Assembly: GCF_037325665.1 (NCBI RefSeq)
Contig: NC_090254.1
Coordinates: 19,458,835-19,522,834, forward strand
DNA length: 64,000 nt
Origin: Littorina saxatilis
Taxonomy: Eukaryota > Mollusca > Gastropoda > Littorinimorpha > Littorinidae
Reading direction: 5' to 3'
This document shows positions 1 through 11,105 of this stretch, in pieces. Numbering within the stretch: the first letter of the stretch is position 1; the number at the start of each line of letters is the position of its first letter. The notes under the pieces were generated by a model that saw nothing but the letters and a program-made list of their open reading frames with translations, did not search any database and had not been told where the DNA came from. The translations under genes were made by a program, and so were the position numbers.

Positions 1-107
1 CAAGTCCGGAAGAGCAGCCTAAAGGCAGACGGAAGAGCAAGTTCGAGACGATGCGGTCCAGGGTGTGGAAGGTCTTGGATGAACCGTTCACCAGCATTCC
101 TGCCCGG
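1..107 (+). CDS. Shaw-like: Gene A, partial exon: end of T1 linker / pre-S1 of Shaw-type Kv channel
   Basis: This is the 3' part of an exon cut by the window edge, read in frame from base 3. It encodes 35 residues ending VLDEPFTSIPAR, the pre-S1 stretch that precedes S1 in voltage-gated potassium channels. The donor GTAGGA follows directly. The paralogous exon of gene B (40491-40685) matches at most positions and begins with the VEPCC end of the T1 zinc site, so gene A's T1 exons must lie left of the window. Phase 0 joins cleanly to the S1 exon at 2285. Gene A as a whole, from the exons in view, gives about 456 residues without T1: S1-S6, pore and cytoplasmic tail. The product should be a plasma-membrane K+ channel subunit assembling as a tetramer. 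Confidence 0.85.
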
Positions 108-481
108 GTAGGACATCTTTGGTGACCGCTCAACCTCACAGCGAAAGTTCCAGGGCTTGAAAATCACAAACACACGCACGCATGGGAAAAAAAAGAGAGA
201 GAAAAAAGGCTAGTGCCGTGCCTTTGTAGCCTACTTTGTCGAGAGGGGAGGGAATTCACGTCTTCTAGCACCCAGTATAATGAACAGGTAACACGTAATT
301 AACAGATCTGGTATTAAAAAAGAAGTCTTAGTTTTAGAGGTTATGAACAAAAAAATATGAGATAACGGCGTCTTAGAAGGGCGAGAGTCTAATTGGTGGT
401 TGGGGATCTTCAAAGGGAGGTTGAGTCTTCTATCAGGTTGGGTAAGAAGGGAGTAAATCTTCTATTGGGTGGTCTTAGAAG

Positions 482-512
<31 letters not shown>

Positions 513-2284
513 GGGGTGGAGATTTGAAGGCGAGTCTGAGTAAGCATTTGCTTTTCTTGTTTTAAGGGGAGAGATGTATTTTGAAGCATAGAAGCATAAC
601 AAGTCACATTCATGCTCTTTGTTTTAAAAATTTTTTTTAAACTAGCACCACTATTTTTTTTTTAAAAAGTCCCCAAAAGTGACATTTCGCTGCATAAAAA
701 TAGTTAAAGCTGCAGGTTCGACATTTTTCATCATGAATGTGTTTACAAGAAGCTATTACCAGTAGTTACACAGCATTTTTATAAGTATCAGCCTTAGTTC
801 CCAGTCAGAAGAAAAAAATTGGGCGACATTATATTTGTGCAAGAAAATGCTATGTCAGGCTTTCATTCTAATTCATAAAAAAATATATGTAATGTATTTT
901 CAAAAAGCGCCCCTGTAACTACGGGGCGAATTCATTAACAATGATTGGGGAACAAAATTGGTAGTCTACCACAAGTAGATGGGAAGTGAAGACCATCGTT
1001 GTGTGGTTACCATCCTTGAACATCACACTCTTAGAAAATTGCATTTGAAAGTTTGTGAAGTGTTTTGCTGCGCACAGTGAAGACAGATTGCCAAACCAAT
1101 AGTATGTGTGCATTCTGGTACTTTTCACTGACATTTTCCAATACTCCAAGTACTCTTCAGAATCCCCTATCAGTCCATAGTTGCACATATGGACATCAGC
1201 CTGACGCTACACTCAATGAAACATCAAGTACAGCTGGCAATAAGGCAATAAGGCGATTGGAATTTTACTTGCAACTCTCGATGTTCTCAGTCGCAGAAGC
1301 AGACATAATATGGTTTCTGCCAATTCTTGTTCCCATCACACAAAAACCGGCCGAGATTTGATCGGAAATTGCTTCGAAGTAAGCATTATTTTTTTCAAAA
1401 CTCATACAGCTATGGGTAGGACGTCAGTCGGGCTTCTGCCAAAATAAACTCTAGACTGAATGCTTCCCTGACAATCTCAAGGGGTACAATGATCTGGAGG
1501 AAGAAAAGAATATCAAGTTCTTATTAGTAAAGCAGATTTGGGATGAAATCCGACAGATTTTACCCCCAAATTCGATTCACTCGAAAACGCACCGAGTTGT
1601 TATATTCCGTGAATGGGAAAAGTTAGATTTTATCCGCCGAATTATTTATCTTTTAGAGGCAGAGTTGAGAGAAACATCGCTGTTTGAGACGTCAATAAAT
1701 AACGTTCGCGTGTGTCTGCGGATATGGTGTGCACGCATGCGCAGAACGACCTCTGGGCTGAAAGTTATTGGTAATGACCAATCAGCGAATAGATTTTCAA
1801 AGGTGAAGGTCACTCATCCAAATATGGAACATTTGCATGTGAAAGTAGCCTTCGCCAGCTCTGTGTTTTGGCCGTTGAGCGGTATAAACGGACTTTATTT
1901 TTATGACTGTGACATCATCAAAAAACGGGAATTCCCGCTGAGTACGGCGCATGCAAAAAATCTGACAAATTCATCGACAAGTTGCTGCTGCTCTGCCTTG
2001 AAAAAATCGATTATTCTCCAAGTTTGCAGATTTTTAGCATTCACTTTGCAAATCATCACTTTATTGAAAAAAAGAGGATGACTACATTGAAAAAAAAAAT
2101 CATCATGCAGTTATTCTAGGGTGTTCAAAGTACCTAAATATGCTGAAAACCCAAATCATGTCATGGGACCATTTTGGATACAAATTCAGTGCCACCTCTC
2201 CCCTCAAAGTGTTCTCGCAGCATCGATTTTGATTTCCTTTAATTATATCAAGTTTTGACACGTAAACGGGTCCTTTCGTTGCAG
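108..2284 (+). other. Gene A intron between pre-S1 and S1 exons
   Basis: No gene is seen here. The first 180 bp match the gene B intron after 40685, and 205-290 match 41630-41720, so this is shared ancestral intron. About 310-590 is a repeat with a G-run at 497-518 and an end reading GCATTTGCTTTTCTTG, also found near 38240-38290 and 52200-52620. About 900-1320 is a diverged reverse-orientation copy of the sequence at 14735-14990. The last 40 bp before the S1 acceptor are nearly identical in gene B. Confidence 0.6.
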
Positions 2285-2451
2285 ATCTATTTCTACGCAA
2301 TGTGCGTCTTCATCGTGACCTCATTCTTCACTATCGCTGCTGGCACCATGGAAATGTTCCACAAACACGAACATAAACACCAGGCAGTCCATAACATGCA
2401 CATGATCAGCTACACTTGCAATGCCTACCTCTACTTGGACTACTTGCTGAG
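2285..2451 (+). CDS. Shaw-like: Gene A exon: S1 and start of S2
   Basis: The exon starts after TTGCAG and ends before GTATAT, with two bases of an Arg codon carried to the next exon. It encodes S1 (about IYFYAMCVFIVTSFFTIAAG), an extracellular S1-S2 loop, and the first half of S2 ending DYLLR. The loop is strikingly rich in histidine, with six His in about 14 residues (HKHEHKHQAVHNMH). In gene B the loop is seven residues longer and acidic, with few His. S1 and S2 are part of the voltage-sensor domain. Splicing to 10764 restores YLLRFLFCPS, the conserved S2-S3 junction of Kv channels. Confidence 0.9.
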
Positions 2452-2650
2452 GTATATAAACATTCAGGCATCTGAGGAAACCTTCTGTTTGAATACACGA
2501 GATCGCCGATTGCTTTAAAACTAACGAAACTGGCTTTCGCAGCATCAGTGGAAGTGTTTTCATTATACTATGTTAAAACTGCAGTGCAATTAAGTCACAG
2601 CATTGCTGAAGCAACGATTGGTCTTTTTGGCGCAGATTACGATATACATA

Positions 2651-2903
2651 TGTGACCCTCCACCACGGAATGAGTCGCATGTCACCTTTGCATGATTTTC
2701 ATATTTTTACATTTTCCTAAAGAGTTTTTTATGCTCTATCCAGTGGTGAAAACTGTTTTAGAAAAGAGCCAAAACTGTTTGAGTTATAAGCCTGTGACTA
2801 AGGTGACCCTCACACTGTTACCAGACACTCCCCGGACTTATATTAAGCCTAGCGCAGAACCGCGCGAGGTGACATGCGACTCATTTCGTGGTGGAGGGTC
2901 ACA
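2651..2903. mobile_element. MITE, 253 bp, TA-flanked, about 37-bp TIRs
   Basis: The ends read TGTGACCCTCCACCACG and its inverse, extending about 37 bp with one mismatch. TA lies on both sides, as expected for Tc1/mariner-type insertion. A second copy with the same ends lies at 60257-60508. The homologous place in gene B (about 55850) lacks it, which shows an empty site. It is too short to code, so it is non-autonomous. Confidence 0.85.
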
Positions 2904-2934
2904 TATAGCCAAAAGCTTTACACAACTGTCTCAC

Positions 2935-3860
2935 AGATGACTGCACATACCTTTAGTATTGCCAGCCAAACGAAACTATGCGGTTTGTCAGTTCGCATCT
3001 CCCGCCAAAATGAAATCAACATTTCCCGTCATCACGTGCTGGGCTGAAGGCCGTGTGCGGTATGCCAAAGTGTATCCACATACCAGCTTTTACAGTGTGC
3101 TTGCGTAATCAAACACAATGTCTTGACTTAAAGAACCCAAAATAGGAAGGATTCTCCCTCTCACCGAGAGCCATGTAGGCTTTTGACGTAATTAGTCTCG
3201 TGCGAGACCTGATGTGAGACTAATCGAGGACCAGAAAATCATGAAAATTAATTAGCGAAAAAATGGCAGTTTTTGAATTCTTTCAAGAAGGTCAACAAAA
3301 CTTGGTATAATACCAAATAGATAGATGCATGCGGCATGACTGAAAGCCCTTGACGCTCGGTGCACCTTGAAGTGTCAATCACAGTAATTAAGACTGGGGT
3401 TATTTGGGTATTTATTTGAGAGTCAGAACGTTAGAGTTACTGAACCTGTCAACTCCAGGTGCACGGAGCCCCTATAGGGCTTTCAGTCATGCCTCAGGCA
3501 GCTATCTGTTTGAAAAAATACCAAGTTTTATTGACTTTTATGCAAGGAGTCAAAAACTGCAATTTCTTTAACGAATTAATTTTGGACTGCCACCAGGCAG
3601 GTTTTAGTCGCCCTCGGCCTGGCTCACATCAAGTCCCGTACGAGAACTAATTACGTCAAAAGCCTACATGAAAGTCTATTTGTCTCGGCGAGAGGGAGAA
3701 TTCTGTCTGTTTTGAGTACTTTAGGTCAAGACATTGTGTGTGATGACGTAAGAAAATGGTAAAAGATGGTATGTGGGTCCATTTTGGCATACCGCACACA
3801 GCCTTTAGCACAGGCACTCGTCACGAGGTGGGCGTGGCTTATGGCTGTCACTTGTGATGG
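2935..3860. repeat. Foldback repeat, two opposed arms of about 400 bp
   Basis: The left arm (2940-3430) and right arm (3440-3850) are inverted copies. For example, CATGTAGGCTTTTGACGTAA near 3170 reappears reversed near 3650. The arms are clearly diverged, so the element is old. Gene B has one arm only at 55855-56420, and a third, more diverged reversed arm lies at 7640-7935. No coding capacity was recognised. Confidence 0.75.
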
Positions 3861-6366
3861 ACGGGGGGTCTTTTCTTATGGTTTATACAAGGTATGATAC
3901 TGATTCTCTCGACCTCGTCGGCAAACTTCGCATTCCTGCCATACACAGCTTAGCAAAGCAAAACAACGGCTATGATAAAATCAAGTATACATTAAACTAT
4001 CAGGCAGCTACAGATTTATACCAATTAGACGTTGCTACGGCTGTTATTTTGCAAAAACGGCACGGATTTTGGCACACAAAAACCTACGTTGTTCTAGACC
4101 GAACGGAAGTTACGTATGACTTACTTCCCCTTATAATCAAACCAAGACAACAAGCTGTGCCTTCATTGGCTGAAGGAAAAATATTGCGCGAAATCTGACG
4201 TGTAGATCTGTTGTAGATTTGAGAAAACATAAGAAGGTTGGTTACGTGTAATCTTGAATGAAATAGTAAGATTGTTTTTGTTGCTCAAGACTGTAATTTT
4301 TATGGAGCTTTTCTCAATGTCTGTCCAAAATTGCGCACCATAAGAGAGAGGGAGGGAGATAGAGAGGAAAGAGAGAAATTTTGTTTCCCATCCACATCAG
4401 TTACGGGTTGGTTGTTGATGTAGAACGATAGCAAAGCAGTCAGGTCAGATAATGCACACAGCACGAGACGCTTGCAGAGAAGGATATACAATCAGGGTTC
4501 TTGCATGCTTACAGTGTGATCTTTATTGCTATTTTTCATCAATGAACATAATACCACAGCAAAACATATTTAACCCAATTGTACTTTGTGGTTTATGTTG
4601 AGAGTGAAGTTAGGATTTATCTTTTCAAGAAGTAGACTCTGCATCCAAATAATCTAATTTGCAGGCTTAGATTCCCAGTTAGCTAGCACACAAAGAGCAC
4701 CAAGTGCAGTGACATCTGTGTACAGTACTGAGTAGGGCAACCGAGCTTGACCCATCTGTGCAATTATAAGTTGATCAAAATGCTAATCGAATTGATTGAA
4801 AATTAAGCAGATAATACCCTCCTGCTGCATATTTTATGCACACATTTTTTTCAACAAAGTAACTAATTGTTTACAGGTTCTGGTGTTCATCACAAGACAT
4901 ATTCTTATTTATATTTTTATTTTCAGAAGCCATATACTCAGGATCATTCCACATCTCATACCTGCATGTGCATACTTCAAAACCATTGAAGAAGTCACAC
5001 ATGAGTAATTATATCATGATCCTTCATATATATTTATTTCAAATTAAATCTTTCATTAAACACCTCCATATGTTACTAATTCATACCAATGTACAACAAT
5101 ACAATTTAGCAACAACAGTATAGAGGAAGACACACTTAACTAATAATCTGCATTCAAAATTATTACAACACTTCTTTCGACACACACACAAACACACATA
5201 CTGTTTGGAATCATACTGCTAAAGTTGAACGAACACATTTAACAGCAACATGCAAGCATTCATTCTTGTATTCAAGAAACATGCAAGTATACACTCTTCT
5301 TTCGTCTTTCAATAGACATTTTCCGAAAAAGACTGTGAGTGTTTATGGAGTAGTTTTATTTCTGGATGGTGAGCCGAGATAAAAAATTAAAAAAAATAAA
5401 AAACACACACACATGTTGATCGTATAATAGTGAACAATAATCATAAAGTGCATATTTTGTCAAAGTGTTGGTGTCGGAAATATGCACGAGGGAGCCCACA
5501 TTCACTGCCAGCATGATAGTTTGACTGCTGATTGAAAAAGTTAACACATGATGGTAGTACTCATAAGTTTGGATGTGCAGGTTTTGGAAAGAACAGTGCG
5601 TCATATTTATTTGCAGAAAATGTGTATCGGGACTGTGAGCCTTTTCATCACTTGCCTGAACATTATTATCCCTTGGCATAATTAAGGTTCCTAAAGGTCG
5701 GCGATCAATAAAACCCTCAGTAGATTTGTTTCCAAACATCGTCAACTGCAGTGTTGCTCTTAGGCCTAAGTTTTTTTTTCTCTCACTGGTCCACACTTTT
5801 TTTTTCTGATTTGAAGCACTGTTGTGACCACTGGCTAATCAGCCTGCTGTCCGGTACATTTTGACATGTTGGAGGCCCTCTGATTGAAAAAATTTTGTGA
5901 TAAATCTTGAAAAAGTTGGCCGCTAAGGTAAATCCACTTCCTCTCCACTGTATAGTCCTTGTCCATCAGACTGTTACTGAAACAAACAGTTCAGAATATC
6001 ATTAGTGCGTATAGTCCTTAAGCCAAAACACTGCAGCTTTTTCGTTCACCTCTCCATCTACTTATTTGTTTTGCTTTTGTACGTAGTACACTCACTCTCT
6101 TATCACACAGAGTTTCTCAAATAAAAAAAGAAACAAAACTAAAAACAGAGGAAACAAGCAAACAAACACCACCACAACCAAGAAGAAGAACAACCTAGCT
6201 GAAGACAAGCTGTTTTGCATAAACGCAAACATGTGCATAACTCAAAATGGTAATTAGACAGGTAATTAATCTAAATCAGGTAATTAATCATGTCTAAAAG
6301 TCAATTCCTAGAAGTGTGTAAATAGTCAAAGCTCTAACTAAAAATGTAAAATAAAAATGTATCACT

Positions 6367-6371
<5 letters not shown>

Positions 6372-6403
<32 letters not shown>

Positions 6404-6442
6404 GCGCGCGCACACACACACACACACGCACACACACACACA
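6372..6442. repeat. (CA)n microsatellite with CG interruption
   Basis: This is an alternating CA tract with a short CGCGCGCG core, a left-handed-DNA-prone sequence. Confidence 0.95.
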
Positions 6443-6506
6443 GATGATCTTGTATTTTCTGATAACATGTCCTAATTAAACCATTGAAGAATAGGTGTCT
6501 GAACTT

Positions 6507-6735
6507 ACTCAGAGATGAAGAGTTGACCTTCTGTTGTTATTCCTCAAGAGATTAGTTCTGCTCAAGCATGTCGCCTCGCCGGGGTTTTCCGTGTTCGGCC
6601 TGCATGCAGTTCCCCAAGCATCCGCTGTGTAAACGGATGTCTTTTTGTTACGTCTGTAGCTCCACTGGATATGAGGCTTCTTGTAAAGTTCTGTTCCAGC
6701 ACTATCAGTCATCAATGTAGAATACTCCACCTGCA
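6507..6735 (-). pseudogene. Exon-like open segment on minus strand, unrecognised
   Basis: On the minus strand an open frame of about 73 codons follows CACTTTTGCAG, a good acceptor, and runs to a stop beside a GTAAGT-like donor. It contains SAGTELYKKPHIQWSYRRNK. I do not recognise the family. A second minus-strand open frame lies downstream at 5356-5796. These could be remnants of a transposon gene or of an old host gene. Confidence is low. Confidence 0.2.
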
Positions 6736-7103
6736 AAAGTGCCAATACCCCTAAAATTATGTGTCAAATAATTAACTTCTGATTCATAATGTAGATCTAC
6801 ACCCGATAGCCGAAATTGTGTGACTGGACAACTGATGTGTAAACCTGATGAAATATAATCTGTAGTTGGTATCACTCGATAATTGCTGCTTCCATATTCA
6901 GCTATGAATCTTTAAATTACAATTTAAAACGGATTTACCCCTCCCCTTCGCTTTTAAAAATCACATCAATCTGAGAGAGGAAACATAAAATCCCCTAACT
7001 TGTCATTTGCTTCTGGTCGTTAGATCTAAATTACAACTGAACTAGGTGCACAGACTGAGTTTGAGATCTACTTGAATGAGTGAGCTGCCATACCCACGCT
7101 ACC

Positions 7104-7107
<4 letters not shown>

Positions 7108-7167
<60 letters not shown>
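7108..7167. repeat. (CT)n microsatellite
   Basis: This is about 60 bp of uninterrupted CT on the plus strand. Confidence 0.97.
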
Positions 7168-7170
<3 letters not shown>

Positions 7171-7639
7171 AAATAACCTGCTGAAGGGTTGGGGATACAT
7201 GTGTTTGGGATTATCTATTCGAAAATTCGCTCACCTTCACATGTGGACTCCGTTACGTCTTCAGCAGAACATGGTCAAAACCATGGGTCATATGTTTCGT
7301 GACGTTCAACTACAGGCTTTGAATGAGTTCATCGGCAGTAAACAAACAATTCTCTCATCTCTGCTCGTGGTTGAAACACAACCACAATCCCTGACAAAAC
7401 AGATTTTCCAGTTTTCGAAAACTATCCGAAGACTTGGTGCACTGGTCACACTGGCCGAATCAGCTATATATTTTCTCTGGTGAATCCATGGTTTCCAACT
7501 CCATCACAAGGATGATCATACAATCTAAATTTGTGTTTGCATCCTATTATCTGGAAGTTGCAAGAAGAATCAAGGAATAGGAAAGTTGGTCGTGAACAGA
7601 CAGATCGACTGACGAACGCCGCTGACAACTTTTTAATTA

Positions 7640-7935
7640 TGCCTGGTCACGGGGTCACATGCGCAGAAAACATGCGCAACCTGTCTGTCGTCTGCTGCAA
7701 TCTCGGTTTCTGATAACTTCACTACTTCCGTTCGGTCTAGAGCAACGAAGAGAGTTTTACCTTGTAATAGTAGTAGTCCTGAGAGCGCACAGGCCCCGCC
7801 CACTTTGATCCCGACCCGATCGTGACGAGTGCCTGTGGCCTTTAGCCTCAGAACGTGTTCACGGGAAATGTTAATTACTTTGGCGGGAGATGTAAACTGA
7901 CAAACCGCATGAAGTTTGGCTGGCAACATTAAAGG
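7640..7935 (-). repeat. Third, diverged arm of the foldback repeat
   Basis: Reversed matches to 2950-3060, for example GGCGGGAGATGTAAACTGAC against the reverse of GTTCGCATCTCCCGCC, continue to TGGCTGGCAACATT. Confidence 0.6.
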
Positions 7936-8189
7936 TATGTGTAGGCATCTAAGAGATAGTTGTGGGAAGCTCTTGGCTGTTTATATCGTAATCTGCGACA
8001 AAACGACAAATCTTTGCTCTCGATGCTGTGACTTCGGCACTGCATCTTTAAGAACCATGAGATGTCTTTACCTAGACCATACGAAAATGCCCTATGAGTC
8101 TCATAGATACGAGGGCCAACTGAGAAGTACCGGGCCCGACTGGGAAGGAATTGACTTAGAGTAGACATTGAAAACTTGGAAGAAATTAG

Positions 8190-8970
8190 GAAAGGTTTTA
8201 AAGACTTTATGCAAAGTAATACGTATTTTCACCGGTTAGTTTGTGTGGGTATGTTTCTTAAAGTACTATACACCACTGTTTACCCCTGCAATGGAGAAAA
8301 CTAACAAAGAGCATGCAGTGATCCAATATTTGCAAAGACAAATATTTAGCCCACTGGAAATTCATAACGACATGACGTTAACGTTTGGCAAGGATTCCCC
8401 TTCATACATCACAGTAATAAAGTGGTCAGCTGAATTCAGGCTTGGAAGGAAAACCGTTCAAGATGACAAACGGTGTGGAACACCACCAACAGTCACAACT
8501 CAAGAAACCGTTGATGCTGTCTTCGCACTGGTGTGGCAAAATTAACCAATAGGCACCTATTACATTGCTGATACACTTGGCATCTCACATGAGACAGTTT
8601 GGAGTATTCTGTTCAGAAAGCTGCCCATGAAGACAGTTTGAAGGTCTTTAAACTTTTACACCAGAACAGAAGCACTTCAGATTTAACATGGCTCTCGACA
8701 TTTTACGCTTATTTGAGGCTGATCCAGAAGATTTTATTTCCCGATTTTTTTCTGATGATGAAACTAGGGTACAACTTCTTCAGTCTGAAACTAAGCAGCC
8801 GTACATGCAGTTGGGTCGTCCAGGTTATTCCCCCTCTAAAGAAGGTTAGGGTCATCTCCCCTGAACAAAGGTGATGGCATCAGGTTTGTTTGACGCAGTT
8901 TTTTTTTCTTTGTTGAACTTAGTTCCAAAAGATGAGACAGTAACCGGTGAATTCTATTTCAAGAGAGCAT
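8190..8970 (+). mobile_element. Decayed mariner-type DNA transposon
   Basis: The block interrupts intron sequence shared with gene B (8160 continues at about 8985, as in 56515-56565). Its frame from 8291 begins MEKTNKEHAVIQYLQ and continues with SYITVIKWSAEF and RKTVQDDKRCGTPPTV, the paired helix-turn-helix region of mariner transposases. Farther on, ADPEDFISRFFSDDET aligns with the first catalytic Asp block (TGDETW-like). Internal stops, frame changes and loss of the C-terminal DD half make it inactive. CACCGGTTA near 8230 and TAACCGGTG near 8942 may be remnants of the inverted ends. Confidence 0.75.
8291..8545 (+). pseudogene. Mariner transposase fragment, N-terminal DNA-binding part
   Basis: The intact stretch is 84 codons with MEKTNKEHAVIQYLQ, LEIHNDM, SYITVIKWSAEF and TVQDDKRCG, in the order found in mariner transposases (HTH 1, linker, HTH 2). 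It ends in TAA at 8543. Downstream homology is in broken frames to about 8870. Confidence 0.75.
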
Positions 8971-9589
8971 ATCAAGGCTGAGCACCGAAAAAGTTCCGGA
9001 AAGGGGTGATATTCCGTTAAGACAACGCCCCTGCCCGAAAGTCCTTGGTTTCCCCATGGCAACAAATCATGAATGCGGCTTTGAGATCGTTAACCATCCG
9101 CTGTATTATTAGCAAGATTTGGCACCCTCAAACTATCATACGTTTGCAAACATGACGATGTACCTCAGGGGTGAGCATTACGAAACGGACAATGACGTCA
9201 TGACTGCTTTTGATGACTTCGTACGGTTGCAATACAAAAGCTTCTGCAGCAACGGCAAAAAAATAAGTCTCTGAGGCACAGACGGAACAAGTGTGTGGAG
9301 GTGCGGAGGGACAATGTTAAAATGTAAACTTTTTCTAGTCCCGTAAGTCAACTCCTTCCCAGTCGGACCCGGTACTTTTTAGTAGACCTTCGTAGATTTC
9401 TTTGAACTTAGTTTGATGCCTCTATATATGATTCAAATTTGGTGAACCCTCGTCAAATTTTAAGTTCACAGTGCGGTCAAATTCGGATAAAAAGTAAAGA
9501 AAAAATTGTCATTTTTGGGAATATTTTGGAAACTAGGGCTTTGCAATTTCAACTTCAAACATGTCTGGCTGATCCCGCTCAAATGTTAA
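8971..9589 (+). other. Shared intron sequence of gene A (matches 56560-57130)
   Basis: This non-coding stretch is clearly homologous to gene B, for example AACGCCCCTGCCCGAAAGT and CGTTTGCAAACATGA in both. It is ancestral intron predating the duplication. No motif or gene was recognised. Confidence 0.65.
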
Positions 9590-9778
9590 AGCTGTGGTCT
9601 ATTTATGACTTTCCGGGGCTACGAGGTTGAACAATAGGGTTACAATCATGTACAGAATTCTGTGCAGCAAACGCTACCCGAAACCCCACCTATACGGCGT
9701 GTATGACCTTGAGAGCGTCAGTCAACGCTTGAATTTTGCAGGGATAACCTTCAAGAGAGATCAAGGGGAAAAAATAAA

Positions 9779-9851
9779 CGCCCCGGCGAAGATTCGAACT
9801 CTCGACCTCGAGACTTCGTGTCTCATGTCCAAACCACTAGGCTGCTGCGCC
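9779..9851 (-). repeat. tRNA-like SINE head, minus strand
   Basis: Read on the minus strand it has box A-like TGGTTTGGACATGAG and box B-like GAGTTCGAATC, with a CGAAGTCTCGAGG anticodon-arm-like centre. It sits inside the inverted pair, and the acceptor stem is poor, so it is a SINE head, not a tRNA gene. Confidence 0.6.
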
Positions 9852-10251
9852 AATTGAGAAAAAAAGAAGGAAAAACATTGATATAAATTCATGTTATGTT
9901 ATTCTTGAAGCAGCATGATTTATGTCTCTATCCGCCCATTGTTCAGAAGTGAATACATGTATAACTATTTCTTAGATGTCTGTTTTCAACTGCACAGAGC
10001 TTTGGAGAGATTCAATTACTGATCTTGTCATTTTTCTTGCATGTTGTAAATAGAGATATCGCAGCTATTTGCATGGCGCGAATGTCGTGTAGCATGACGG
10101 TGTAAACATGTCCTGCGATTCCGTGAAACATGTTTGCAAATAAAGGCAAATTTTAATGGCAATTTTGACGTTTTTGCAACGCATGAATGGTAATTCAAGT
10201 GTAGAATGATATAAAATTATAAATTTTTTTTAAATCTTTGACAACACTGGT

Positions 10252-10331
10252 GAAGTGGCCTAGCGGTGAAGACATCGGCCCCGACATTTCGAGGCCCCGA
10301 GGCCTTCGAGTTCGAATCCCTGCCAAGTCGT
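10252..10331 (+). repeat. tRNA-like SINE head, plus strand
   Basis: TGGCCTAGCGGT (box A-like) and GAGTTCGAATCCC (box B) are spaced as in a tRNA. It is the inverse partner of the head at 9779-9851. Confidence 0.6.
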
Positions 10332-10763
10332 TTATTTTTTTCTGCTCGATCCTTCTTGACAAATATGCTCAGCTCTGAGAGAGCAAACCGGATGTTACCA
10401 CTGCAAAATTCAAGCGTTGACTGACGCTCTCAAGGTCATACACGCCGTATATGTGGGGTTTCGGGTAGCGTTTGCTGTACAGAATTCTGTACATGATTTT
10501 ATCCCTATTTTTCAACCTCGTAGCCCCGGAAAGTCATAAATAGACCACAGCTTCAAGGACCTAGTTGGGTCGATACGTTGGAAGTTAACATTGGACGTTT
10601 GTGGAGGCTAGAGCAACAGTTAATTTGCTTCTGATTATGTATGGCAAAGGTGAGTCGTACAAGCATTAATTTGCTCTTCTTGTTTGTATTTGAAGATCCA
10701 AGGCCAAAACAGCAACAACCACAGGAAACCTAGCTTTAAACAAAGGTTCCTCTGTTGTATCAG

Positions 10764-10965
10764 ATTCCTATTTTGCCCGAGCCTGCGCTCTTTTTTCATG
10801 GACCTGATCAACGTGACCGACGGGCTGGCCGTGCTGTCCAGCATCGCCAAGACAATAGTGGAGGAGATGATTCTCGTCACCGACCACACAAACAAATTTT
10901 ACTTAGAGGCCATTGACATTCTACAGCTCCTCAGGATCCTTCGCCTCGTCCGCCCCATGTCCAAG
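10764..10965 (+). CDS. Shaw-like: Gene A exon: S2 end, S3, S4
   Basis: The exon begins after TTGTATCAG and ends before GTAATT. With the preceding exon it reads LLRFLFCPSLRSFFMDLIN, the S2-S3 turn typical of Kv channels, then S3 with an acidic Asp (NVTDG), an S3-S4 loop (VTDHTNKFYLEA) and S4 ending LRILRLVRPMSK. Aligned to Kv3/Shaw S4, the two outermost Arg positions are Asp and Gln (IDILQLLRILR), while three inner basic residues remain. Drosophila Shaw likewise lacks the outer charges. A proline follows the third charge. Gene B's loop is three residues shorter (VDNESHIEA). The phase is 0 at the 3' end. Confidence 0.93.
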
Positions 10966-10994
10966 GTAATTGGATTGAGATACTAACCCATAGG

Positions 10995-11105
10995 TCTTCC
11001 TCATTGCAGATGTTGCGAAAATATTGCAGCATTGCAAAATGTTCCGTCAATATTGCATCACTGCATAATCTTGCGTAAATATTGGATCATGGCAGAATTT
11101 TGGGT
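10995..11105 (+). repeat. Intronic short tandem repeat with ATTGCATCA cores (gene A, left part)
   Basis: Units of about 29 bp resemble ATTGCATCACTGCA plus AATNTTGCGTAAAT. Three to four units occur here, and the array resumes at 13425-13490 after the TIR element. Gene B has the uninterrupted array at 62735-62915. Confidence 0.75.

Larger units (their letters stand above)
3861..7639. other. Gene A intron block absent from gene B
   Basis: Compared with gene B, where the repeat arm runs straight into sequence like 8045 onward, about 4.6 kb here (3430-8045) is extra. It is AT-rich, with a (CA)n tract at 6372-6442 and a (CT)n tract at 7108-7167. Apart from one exon-like piece on the minus strand (6507-6735), I recognise no gene. 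Confidence 0.45.
9590..10553. mobile_element. Inverted pair of tRNA-derived SINE-like arms
   Basis: The outer ends AAGCTGTGGTCTATTTATGA (9590) and its inverse (to 10553) open arms of about 300 bp that are nearly identical, including CGGCGTGTATGACCTTGAGA and its inverse near 10430. A spacer of about 370 bp lies between. Each arm ends inward with a tRNA-like segment carrying box B-like GTTCGAATC. Gene B lacks the block (about 57135-57680 shows the flanks), so it inserted after duplication or was lost from B. Confidence 0.75.

Noticed and set aside
5356-5796. 146-codon minus-strand frame
   Set aside because: No recognisable domain and AT-rich composition. It is not enough to call a gene.
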